From positions 1,178,001-1,242,000 of the forward strand of contig NZ_BAAALH010000002.1 of NCBI RefSeq assembly GCF_039528175.1: 64,000 bases of DNA. The letters are read 5' to 3'. A model generated the notes under the pieces. The model saw only the letters and a list, made by a program, of their open reading frames with translations, did not search any database and had not been told where the DNA came from. Origin of the DNA: Citricoccus alkalitolerans (GTDB lineage: Bacteria > Actinomycetota > Actinomycetes > Actinomycetales > Micrococcaceae). Shown here in pieces: positions 33,943-43,230 of this stretch. How positions within the stretch are numbered: position 1 is the stretch's first letter; every line of letters starts with the position of its first letter. A program made the translations under genes and the position numbers.

Positions 33943-36408
33943 ATGCCAGAGAATCCCCGACATCGGGCCGAGCCTGAAGCCGCCGACGTCCAGGCCGACC
34001 CACGGCAGGGTCCACGGCCAGGCCCACGGTCAGATCACCAGCCTGCGCACCGCGCTGAGAATCGGCCGGAGGACCGTTCGGCCAGGGATAAGAACCGTCC
34101 TTGGGGCAAGGTGTGGATCCGGGTGGTGGCCGCCGCCGTCCTGGTTCTGGCCTGGTTGGCCGGCACCGGCCTGGGTGGACCGACCTTCGGCAAGCTCGGG
34201 GAGGTCTCCTCCAATGACCAGTCCACGTTCCTGCCGGCCTCAGCCGAATCCACGCAGGCCGGGGAATGGGTCTCCCAGTTCACGGACAGTGAGCAGATCC
34301 CCGCACTCGTGGTCCTCGGGCTGCCGGACGGTCAGGCGCTCGCCGAGGGTGCCGAGTCTGCCGGTGAGATGGAGGCGCTGGCGGGATTCGGTGAACAACT
34401 CGGCGCCGTGGAGGGCGTGGACCAGGTCATCGGCCCCGTGCCCTCGGAGGATCGGGAGGCTGTGCAGTACATCGCCCTCGTCAACACGGAGTCAGCTGAG
34501 TCGGACGCGGTCGTCGAGGACCTCCGGGCCGTGGCCGCCGACTCCCAGGCGGACCTGGCTGGCGCGGGCAACGGGGGTCTGGACGGAGCTGAGGTCCATG
34601 TGGCCGGGCCTGCCGGACTTGCTGCCGACCTGGCCGGTGCGTTCGCCGGCATCGACGGGATCCTGCTGGCCGTCGCGCTCAGCGTGGTGTTCGTGATCCT
34701 GGTGCTGGTCTACCGTTCCGTGCTGCTGCCGCTGCTGGTGTTGTTCAACTCCGTGGCGGCCCTGTGCGTGGCCATCCTCGCGATCTACTGGATGGCCGCC
34801 GAGGGGTGGATCGCCCTGAACGGCCAGTCGCAGGGGATCCTCTCGATCCTCGTGATCGGTGCCGCCACGGACTACTCCCTGCTGATGGTGGCCCGCTACC
34901 GAGAGGAACTGCGCGTCCGGACGAAGGTGGCCACGGCCGTGAGGAACGCGTGGAAGGGGTCCTTCGAGCCCATCACCGCTTCGGCGGCCACGGTGGCGAT
35001 CGCCCTGTTGTGCCTGCTCTTCTCCGACCTCAACTCGAACCGCTCCCTCGGGCCGATTGCGGCCTCGGGCATCGTCCTGGCCTGGGCGGCATCCCTCACC
35101 TTCCTGCCGGCGGTGCTCTACCTCGTGGGACGTGCGGCCTTCTGGCCCTCGATTCCCCGGCCGGGTGCCGTGTCCCGCCAGGACGCCCGGTTCCGCCAGC
35201 CCGTCGATGCCACCGGCGTGCCGATCCGCGGACTCGAGTCCAACCACGGCGTGTGGACCAGGATCGGCGCCCTGGTGGCACGCCGCCCCCGCGCCGTGTG
35301 GATGGTCACCGCCGCGGTGCTGATGGTCGGAGCGGCGGGCATCACCCAGCTCCAGGCCAGCGGCGTCCCGCAGACCGAAGTCCTGTTGGGCGAGAGTGAC
35401 GGCAAGGCCGGGCAGGTGGTGCTCGAGGACCACTTCGACGCCGGCACCGGCGCCCCGGCCACGATCATCGCCCCCGCGGACCGTGCGGACGAGGTCCTTG
35501 AGGACGTCCAGAACGCTGACGGCGTCGCCTCCGCCTACCTCACCGCCGAGGGCGGCGGTCCGGCGGGGCCCGCCGGTGAAACCGCGGGCACTCCAGGGGG
35601 TGCTGGCCAGGAAGGCGCCCCGGGGGGTTCTGGCGAGGAAGGCGCCCCGGAGGGTGCCGGGCAGGGCGGCCCGCCGGCTGAGCCGCTCGAGGTTGACGGC
35701 CGCGTCTACCTGCAGGCGACCCTCGCGGACCCCGCGGACTCCATGGAGGCCGAGCAGACCGTCGTCGAGCTCCGGGAGAGCCTGCACGCCATGGATCCGG
35801 GAATCCTGGTGGGCGGGACGACTGCCACCAACCTGGACACCAACACCACGGCGCAGGCCGATGTGCGGACCATCATCCCGCTCGTGCTGATCGTGGTGCT
35901 GGTCATCCTCATGGTGCTGCTGCGCTCCGTCATTGCACCGGTCCTGCTGGTGCTCGCCACCGTGATCAGCTTCGGCACCGCCATCGGCGTCTCGGCGCTC
36001 GTGTTCAACCACGTGCTGGGATTCTCGGGGGCCGATCCTACCGTGCCGCTCTACGGCTTCGTGTTCCTCGTGGCGCTCGGAGTGGACTACACGATCTTCC
36101 TCATGACCCGGGCCCGGGAGGAGGCGTTCTCCCTCGGCACGCGGGCCGGCGTGCTCAAGGCCCTCACCGTGACCGGTGGCGTCATCACCTCGGCCGGCGT
36201 CGTGCTGGCGGCCACCTTCGCAGCGCTCGTGGTCATCCCGTTGATGTTCATGGTGCAACTGGCGTTCATCGTGGCCTTCGGCGTCCTGCTGGACACCTTC
36301 CTGGTCCGCTCACTCGTGGTCCCGGCGCTCACGTACGACATCGGACCGAAGGTCTGGTGGCCCTCGAAGCTCGCCCGCGGCGGGCGAGATCGCACACTGG
36401 TTTCCTGA
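33943..36408 (+). CDS. MMPL-family RND transporter
   Basis: 821 residues. N-terminal about 55 residues are hydrophilic and Pro/Arg/His-rich, then the first helix (IRVVAAAVLVLAWLAGTGLG). RND repeats with IGAATDYSLLMVARYREELR in half one and ALGVDYTIFLMTRAREEAFS in half two. The second extracytoplasmic loop contains a Gly/Glu/Pro-rich insert (about residues 540-580) made of imperfect repeats like GGSGEEGAPEGAG (bases about 35570-35690). Likely drug or lipid exporter under the divergent MarR regulator. ATG 33943 has no clear Shine-Dalgarno and may be read from a very short leader. Confidence 0.9.
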   Translation: MPENPRHRAEPEAADVQADPRQGPRPGPRSDHQPAHRAENRPEDRSARDKNRPWGKVWIRVVAAAVLVLAWLAGTGLGGPTFGKLGEVSSNDQSTFLPASAESTQAGEWVSQFTDSEQIPALVVLGLPDGQALAEGAESAGEMEALAGFGEQLGAVEGVDQVIGPVPSEDREAVQYIALVNTESAESDAVVEDLRAVAADSQADLAGAGNGGLDGAEVHVAGPAGLAADLAGAFAGIDGILLAVALSVVFVILVLVYRSVLLPLLVLFNSVAALCVAILAIYWMAAEGWIALNGQSQGILSILVIGAATDYSLLMVARYREELRVRTKVATAVRNAWKGSFEPITASAATVAIALLCLLFSDLNSNRSLGPIAASGIVLAWAASLTFLPAVLYLVGRAAFWPSIPRPGAVSRQDARFRQPVDATGVPIRGLESNHGVWTRIGALVARRPRAVWMVTAAVLMVGAAGITQLQASGVPQTEVLLGESDGKAGQVVLEDHFDAGTGAPATIIAPADRADEVLEDVQNADGVASAYLTAEGGGPAGPAGETAGTPGGAGQEGAPGGSGEEGAPEGAGQGGPPAEPLEVDGRVYLQATLADPADSMEAEQTVVELRESLHAMDPGILVGGTTATNLDTNTTAQADVRTIIPLVLIVVLVILMVLLRSVIAPVLLVLATVISFGTAIGVSALVFNHVLGFSGADPTVPLYGFVFLVALGVDYTIFLMTRAREEAFSLGTRAGVLKALTVTGGVITSAGVVLAATFAALVVIPLMFMVQLAFIVAFGVLLDTFLVRSLVVPALTYDIGPKVWWPSKLARGGRDRTLVS

Positions 36409-36453
36409 GGAGTCGCCGCTGAGGGCGGATCATACAGAAGCATCAGGACGGTC

Positions 36454-36514
36454 AACACAGCAATCGTGCCGGGCCACAGTGCTAATCACTGTGGCCCGGC
36501 ACGATTGCTGTGTT
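36454..36514. repeat. Palindromic repeat family 2, copy 1 (28-bp perfect arms)
   Basis: Perfect inverted repeat: arms 36454-36481 and 36487-36514 with loop CTAAT, between the converging MMPL and dps genes. Arms contain ATCGTGCCGGGCCACAG; a related but imperfect palindrome (ATCGTGCCAGACCACAG) occurs at 58844-58902, also between converging genes. Probably a bidirectional terminator that spreads as a repeat. Confidence 0.8.
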
Positions 36515-36559
36515 GGGAGCCGGTTCAGCTGAGAATCGGCGCCCTTCAGGGTGGCGGGA

Positions 36560-37114
36560 TCAGTCCTGGTGCTTCAGCTCTCCGCCGGTGCTGCTGAGGA
36601 ACGAGCGGAGGAACCACTGGAACAGTTCTAGCTCGCGGGCCTGGCCGACCAGCAGGTCCTCGGCAATGGGATCGATCTTGCCGACCTCGTCGATGGCGTT
36701 GCGGTGGTCGGCGATCACGCCGTCATAGACCTTGTCCAGCGCGGAAATGTGGGCGAGGGTGTCCGCGCGGCCTAGACCGTAGTCGTCCCAGGTGCGTTCA
36801 CTGGTGATGGCACCGGGGGTGCCCTGGGGGGACAGGCCCATGGTGGCCACGCGCTCGGCGACCTCGTCCACGAACCCGCGCACCACGTCCACCTGGGGAT
36901 CGAGCATCTCGTGGACGGCGATGAAGTTGGGGCCCACCACGTTCCAATGGGCATGCTTCAGGGTGAGCTGGAGATCGTTGAGGGCATGCAGACGCATCTG
37001 AAGGATCTCGGCGACGCGGTGGCCGTCTTCGATCTCGATGCCGGGAACGGTGTACATGGATGAAATCTCGTTGGTCTTCTTCGCCGTCTTGGCCTGAGTG
37101 TCCTTCGCTGCCAT
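36560..37114 (-). CDS. dps: Dps family DNA-binding ferritin-like protein
   Basis: 184 residues; a Lys-rich N-terminal tail of about 20 residues followed by the four-helix Dps fold. Inter-subunit ferroxidase ligands are visible in LKHAHWNVVGPNFIAVHEML and QVDVVRGFVDEVAERVATMG. Forms dodecamers that oxidise and store iron and protect DNA in starvation. AAAGGAG lies 6 bases before the ATG. The upstream region is shared with dnaK and holds an imperfect iron-box-like sequence. Confidence 0.93.
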   Translation of the reverse strand: MAAKDTQAKTAKKTNEISSMYTVPGIEIEDGHRVAEILQMRLHALNDLQLTLKHAHWNVVGPNFIAVHEMLDPQVDVVRGFVDEVAERVATMGLSPQGTPGAITSERTWDDYGLGRADTLAHISALDKVYDGVIADHRNAIDEVGKIDPIAEDLLVGQARELELFQWFLRSFLSSTGGELKHQD

Positions 37115-37362
37115 CGTGACTCCTTTCCGTGCGGCGCAGACTGTCGGAACTGCATGGCGCCGCTGTGTCGATGCCCTTACTCAAACACTCCGGTAACTTG
37201 CCCGCAAGGAAACGAAGCCTAGCCTTAGTTATTCTGACCTACTCAAAACAACGAATGGCACCCCCTTGGGGCCCGCGGGCACGCCGAGCTGTGCAACGAA
37301 AAAACACGTTGCCCGGCGGGAATGAATGCCGGACGCCCGTGGTTGTCTCCATCGAAGGCAAA

Positions 37363-37383
37363 GTTGAGTCAAGTTGGCTCAAG
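37363..37383 (+). promoter_or_regulatory. HAIR element 1 (HspR operator)
   Basis: GTTGAGT-N7-GCTCAAG, 12 of 14 positions matching the HAIR consensus CTTGAGT-N7-ACTCAAG known for HspR in Streptomyces and mycobacteria. Lies 160 bases before dnaK. Confidence 0.85.
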
Positions 37384-37415
37384 GCAGATTGACAGGGACC
37401 TCCAGGTCATGAAAC

Positions 37416-37436
37416 CTTGAGTCTTGAACGCTCAGG
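37416..37436 (+). promoter_or_regulatory. HAIR element 2 (HspR operator)
   Basis: CTTGAGT-N7-GCTCAGG: left half perfect, right half with two changes. Together with element 1, 53 bases upstream, it forms a double operator for autoregulation of the dnaK operon by HspR. Confidence 0.8.
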
Positions 37437-37541
37437 TGACTGGACGGCGGGGAAACCCGCAGGCCCCGGCCATCAGTCCGGCACCATGCGGCGTCCGGCT
37501 CTCGCAGCCCTCGAATCGTCCGTCAAGGAAAGGAACCGCCC

Positions 37542-39419
<1,878 letters not shown>

Positions 39420-39566
39420 GGCTCTTCCCCGTCGTTGATCCCTAGCTCATACTCGGCCCGTCGTCCGACGGCGGGCCACCGGATCCGGGCCGGTCGGACC
39501 TTGTCCCTGCACCGTCAGGACAGGGCCGGCCGGCCCCGGGAGTACCGGAGGAAAGGACCCCAGACC

Positions 39567-40301
39567 ATGCCGAACCACGGTAATGAAGAAGACCGCGAGC
39601 GCGAGGAGCCGGTGAGCTTCCAGGACAAGCGCCGGATCGACCCGACGACCGGGAAGGTCCGCGAACCAGCGGACCAGCCCGCCGGTGACGCCGGCGCCTC
39701 GGACGCCGCTGAAGACCCAACCACCACTGGCAACGACGCCGGCCCCGCTGCGGCGGACGCGGACGGAGACGCGCTCTCCCAGGCCGAGCAGATCCTCAAC
39801 AGTGTCACGGATGCCTCTGATGCCTCTGATGAGGGTGTCACCGGCGCCCAGGACCCGGAGCTGGCAAGCGCCACCGCCCGCGAGGAGGAGCTGCGCAATG
39901 ACCTGTTGCGCGTGCAGGCCGAGTTCGTGAACTACAAGCGCCGCGTTGACCGGGACCGGGACGTGTCCAAGGACAACGCCATCCAGTCGGTTTTGACGGC
40001 ACTGCTGCCCGTGCTGGACGACCTGGACGCCGCGCGCGCAGCGGGTGATCTCGCCGAGGGCCCCCTCGCGGCGATCGCCACCAAGTTCAGCTCGGTGCTC
40101 ACCGGCTTCGGGCTGGAGCGGCAGGACCAGGACTCCCTGGTCGGTCAGCCGTTCGACCCGACCCGCCATGAGGCCATGCTGCGCCAGCCGAACCAGGAGA
40201 TCCCGGAGGAACATGTCGTTCAGGTGTTCCGCAACGGCTACCTCCGCGGTGAGCGCGTCTTGCGCGCCGCCCAGGTGATGGTCTCAGCCGGCGAAGGCTG
40301 A
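39567..40301 (+). CDS. grpE: Nucleotide exchange factor GrpE
   Basis: Releases ADP from DnaK. 244 residues: a long acidic, disordered N-terminus (about 1-105), then the coiled coil (ATAREEELRNDLLRVQAEFV NYKRR) and the C-terminal beta domain (FGLERQDQDSLVGQPFDPTR HEAM). GGAGGAAAGG precedes the ATG at 39567; the frame runs upstream without such a signal. Second gene of the dnaK operon, 147 bases after dnaK. Confidence 0.96.
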   Translation: MPNHGNEEDREREEPVSFQDKRRIDPTTGKVREPADQPAGDAGASDAAEDPTTTGNDAGPAAADADGDALSQAEQILNSVTDASDASDEGVTGAQDPELASATAREEELRNDLLRVQAEFVNYKRRVDRDRDVSKDNAIQSVLTALLPVLDDLDAARAAGDLAEGPLAAIATKFSSVLTGFGLERQDQDSLVGQPFDPTRHEAMLRQPNQEIPEEHVVQVFRNGYLRGERVLRAAQVMVSAGEG

Positions 40302-40333
40302 CGAGGCCTCCGCCAGACAGGAAAGGAGGCACC

Positions 40334-41344
40334 ATGGCCTCACAGGATTGGGTGGACAAGGACTTCTACGCCGTCCTCGGTGTCTCCAAAGACGCCTCGG
40401 AAGCGGACATCAAGAAGGCCTACCGGAAGCTGGCCCGTCAGTACCATCCGGACCAGAACCCCGGTGACGGTGCCGCCGAGAAGAAGTTCAAGGAGGTCAC
40501 GGAGGCCAATTCCGTGCTCTCCGACCCGGAGGAGCGTCAACAATACGACGCGATCCGGGCCATGGGGTCCGGAGCGCGGTTCTCCGCTCCCGGTTCCGGT
40601 GCGGGCGGCCCTGCCGGCGGCGGCTTCGAGGACATGTTCGGCGGACTGTTCAACACCGGAGCCGGCCGCGGCCGTTCCGGGCCGACCACCGGGGACATCC
40701 CGCCTGAGTTCGCCGATCTGTTCGGTGGATTCGGCGGACGCTCCGGTGGTTTCGGTGGCCGGCCCGGTGGAGGCGGCTTCGGCGGGCCTCCGACCAAGGG
40801 TGCGGATCGCACCGCCAGCACGAGCATCTCCTTCGCCGGGGCGATGCGCGGCACCACCATCTCCCTGCGGGCGGCGGACGGGGAGGTCATCGACGTCCGG
40901 ATACCCGCCGGCATCAAGGACGGACAGAAGGTCCGCTCCCGTGGCAAGGGCTCGCCCGGGGCCGCCGGTGCCGGGGACCTGATCGTCACCGTCAGGGTGA
41001 AGGACCACCCGTTCTTCCACCGTGACGGCAATAACCTGCGCGTTCAGGTGCCCATCTCCTTCGACGAGGCCGCCCTCGGCGCCACGATCGAGGTGCCCAC
41101 GCTGGACGGCACCGTCAGGGTCAAGGTTCCCGCCGGATCATCCTCCGGGCGCGTGCTGCGCGTCAAGGGACGCGGCGTGAAGTCCTCCAAGGGCTCGACG
41201 CCGGCCGGAGACCTCCTGGTCGAACTCCAGGTCGAGGTGCCCACTTCCCTGTCCGATGACGCCCGTGCCGCCGTGGAGGCCTTCGCCACCGCGACCGCGG
41301 AACACCATCCGAGGGCGGGGCTGGCGGACAAGGCCCGGCTGTGA
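40334..41344 (+). CDS. dnaJ: DnaJ/CbpA-type Hsp40 co-chaperone without zinc finger
   Basis: 336 residues. J domain at residues 8-75 with the HPD motif (KLARQYHPDQNPGD), Gly/Phe-rich region (about 85-160), then two C-terminal substrate-binding domains (FHRDGNNLRVQVPISFDEAA LGATIEVPTLDG). The cysteine-rich zinc-binding domain of type I DnaJ is absent; there are no cysteines, so this is a type II (CbpA-like) protein occupying the dnaJ position. GGAGG before the ATG. The stop overlaps the hspR GTG start. Confidence 0.95.
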   Translation: MASQDWVDKDFYAVLGVSKDASEADIKKAYRKLARQYHPDQNPGDGAAEKKFKEVTEANSVLSDPEERQQYDAIRAMGSGARFSAPGSGAGGPAGGGFEDMFGGLFNTGAGRGRSGPTTGDIPPEFADLFGGFGGRSGGFGGRPGGGGFGGPPTKGADRTASTSISFAGAMRGTTISLRAADGEVIDVRIPAGIKDGQKVRSRGKGSPGAAGAGDLIVTVRVKDHPFFHRDGNNLRVQVPISFDEAALGATIEVPTLDGTVRVKVPAGSSSGRVLRVKGRGVKSSKGSTPAGDLLVELQVEVPTSLSDDARAAVEAFATATAEHHPRAGLADKARL

Positions 41345-41961
41345 CCACGTTCTGGGAGGAGCCGATCTATGTCATCTCGGTGGCAGCCGAGCTGGCGGAC
41401 ATGCATCCGCAGACCCTGCGCCAGTATGACCGGATCGGACTGGTGGTCCCGCAGCGCCAGGGTGGCCGGCAGCGCCGCTATTCCCGGCAGGACGTGGACC
41501 GCCTCCGCACCATCCAGCAGCTCAGCCGGGACGGCGTCTCCCTGGAGGGGATCCGCCGAATCGTGGAGCTGGAGGGAGAGGTCGAGCAGTTGCAGAACAC
41601 CGTGGCGGAACTCGCCGGGCAGATCCAGGCCTTCCAGGCCTACGCCCGCTACCCCCGCGTGTTCACCGCCGGAGCCACCGGGGACGTGACCAGTACCTTC
41701 GACGCCGGCTCGGAGGGTTCGCAGCACGGCTCCCGGGCACGGGATGCGGAGACGGCGGCCACCATCGAGCGCGCCCGCCGGGCTGCCCGGTGGCGCCGTC
41801 CAGCCGCGGCCCTGGCTCCCGCTCCCGGCATCTTCGAGATCACGCCGGGCGCCGGCACCGCCTCCGGCGGCTCCGGCGGGAGCCAGCACCACCCCGCCGA
41901 GGGATCGGAACGGCGAACCGGCGCGATGCCCACGGTACGGATATGGAAACGCCAGGGCTGA
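41341..41961 (+). CDS. hspR: Heat-shock repressor HspR (MerR family)
   Basis: 206 residues. MerR-type helix-turn-helix: YVISVAAELADMHPQTLRQY DRIGLV, then RQRRYSRQDVDRLRTIQQLS and a short coiled coil (LEGEVEQLQNTVAELAGQIQ AF). It binds HAIR boxes and represses the dnaK operon; two such boxes stand before dnaK. The C-terminal about 90 residues are an Ala/Arg/Pro-rich low-complexity extension beyond the about 140-150 residues usual for HspR. GTG start overlaps the dnaJ stop. Confidence 0.93.
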   Translation: MTTFWEEPIYVISVAAELADMHPQTLRQYDRIGLVVPQRQGGRQRRYSRQDVDRLRTIQQLSRDGVSLEGIRRIVELEGEVEQLQNTVAELAGQIQAFQAYARYPRVFTAGATGDVTSTFDAGSEGSQHGSRARDAETAATIERARRAARWRRPAAALAPAPGIFEITPGAGTASGGSGGSQHHPAEGSERRTGAMPTVRIWKRQG

Positions 41962-43094
41962 GGCCGGAGCAACCGGTCGAACCTGCTGAGGCTGCCGAAT
42001 CTGCCGTGGCTGGCGAGTCGGAGCTGCCGGTCGCGCCGGTGGCTCGCCGGGACATCTGGGACGCCGCTGAGCAGGAGGCCACCCGGGCCCGACTCCGGGA
42101 GGACATGCGCCGTCGCCAGACCCTGGGCGCACGCCAGAAATCCGCCCTGGACGGCCTGGTGCATGCGTTGAAGCCGGATTCCATGGACCGCTCCTACCCG
42201 GAGCGGCAGCTGCTGGCCTATGACCTCGGCACCGCCCTGCGACCGGCCTCCGCCGCCATCGCCGTGGGGGAGCCGGCCACGGCCAGCCATCTGACCTGGC
42301 AGGTCTCCGGCATGGGAGTCTTCGTCCACACCGCCATGTGGGGGTCCGTCCGGGAGGCCGGGCAGTTGTGGGCCGCCCAGCGGGAGGCCGGAGCCCCTCG
42401 GCCATGCGTGGTGGCCTGGCTCGGCTACCACCCGCCCGGACCCTGGGGTGCCCTGTCCGGCCAGTCCGCCCTGCGCGGAGGAGCCCGGCTGGCCCGCCAC
42501 CTGGACGGCTGGTTCGACTACCGCGATCGGCTCGCCACGGGCTCCGCGCCCACCGCTGAGACCGGCGCGTCGGTGGGGACCGGCTTGCTCCCTGGAACCG
42601 CACCAGGCGCTGAGACCGGACCGGCCGGCGTCGGACCCCATGCCCAGCCGTCCGCGCTTCCGCACACTGCCGTGGAAGCCCATTCCTACGGGAGCGTGGT
42701 AGCCGCGCGGGCCCTGCAGATCCTGCAGCGGCGCGAACCGCCGCGCAGCCTGGACGCGCTGGTGGTGTCCGGCGTGGTGGGCCTGCCCCGCGACCTGGCG
42801 GGGGATCCCGGGAAGCTGGGGCTGACGGCTGAGAACATCTACCTCGCCCTGGCGGACACCGATTACCTGTCCCGGCTCGGGCGGCTGCTCTCGCGGCGCC
42901 AACGCTGGACCCGGTTCACACCGCTGGAGGTCGGGTCGGAAGGCTCGCGTGGTCTCGCCGGAGTGGTCGGACACAACACCTCGCGGCATCGGCCTGGTGC
43001 AGGTCCGATTCACCGCGGCTTCGGCTACCGGGACGTGGGAACCAGCTCGCTGTACCGCATCGCCCGTGCGACGGCGGGCTTGCGCCTCGACTGA
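41943..43094 (+). CDS. DUF1023-type alpha/beta hydrolase
   Basis: 383 residues. Nucleophile-elbow sequence EAHSYGSVVAARAL at about residues 245-258 preceded by VVAWLGYHPPGPW, the layout of the actinobacterial alpha/beta-hydrolase family DUF1023. C-terminal GHNTSRHRPGAGPIHRGFGY may contribute the active-site histidine. An Ala/Gly/Thr-rich insert lies between these blocks (about 200-240). ATG at 41943 overlaps the hspR end by 19 bases, so it is probably the last gene of the heat-shock operon. Substrate unknown. Confidence 0.75.
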   Translation: METPGLRPEQPVEPAEAAESAVAGESELPVAPVARRDIWDAAEQEATRARLREDMRRRQTLGARQKSALDGLVHALKPDSMDRSYPERQLLAYDLGTALRPASAAIAVGEPATASHLTWQVSGMGVFVHTAMWGSVREAGQLWAAQREAGAPRPCVVAWLGYHPPGPWGALSGQSALRGGARLARHLDGWFDYRDRLATGSAPTAETGASVGTGLLPGTAPGAETGPAGVGPHAQPSALPHTAVEAHSYGSVVAARALQILQRREPPRSLDALVVSGVVGLPRDLAGDPGKLGLTAENIYLALADTDYLSRLGRLLSRRQRWTRFTPLEVGSEGSRGLAGVVGHNTSRHRPGAGPIHRGFGYRDVGTSSLYRIARATAGLRLD

Positions 43095-43126
43095 CCCGCG
43101 GGCCCTACGCGTGGCACCGGAAGACA

Positions 43127-43174
43127 AGAACGCCCCGTCCTCCGCCGTTGGTCGGCGGGGGAACGGGGCGTTCT
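43127..43174. terminator. Bidirectional stem-loop terminator
   Basis: 12-bp perfect outer stem AGAACGCCCCGT / ACGGGGCGTTCT with an inner CCGCC/GGCGG stem, between the converging hydrolase and BCCT genes. Confidence 0.75.
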
Positions 43175-43230
43175 CGCACTGCCTGAACGGCAGGACGGCG
43201 GCCTGGAAGGCCGTCAGAGCAGGGCCGGTG

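Larger units (their letters stand above)
37115..37541. other. Divergent regulatory region between dps and dnaK
   Basis: No gene. Holds the dps Shine-Dalgarno (right edge of that gene), a segment AGCCTAGCCTTAGTTA (37216-37231) loosely resembling an IdeR/DtxR iron box on the dps side, two HAIR operators for HspR, and the dnaK ribosome binding site AAGGAA. Confidence 0.6.
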
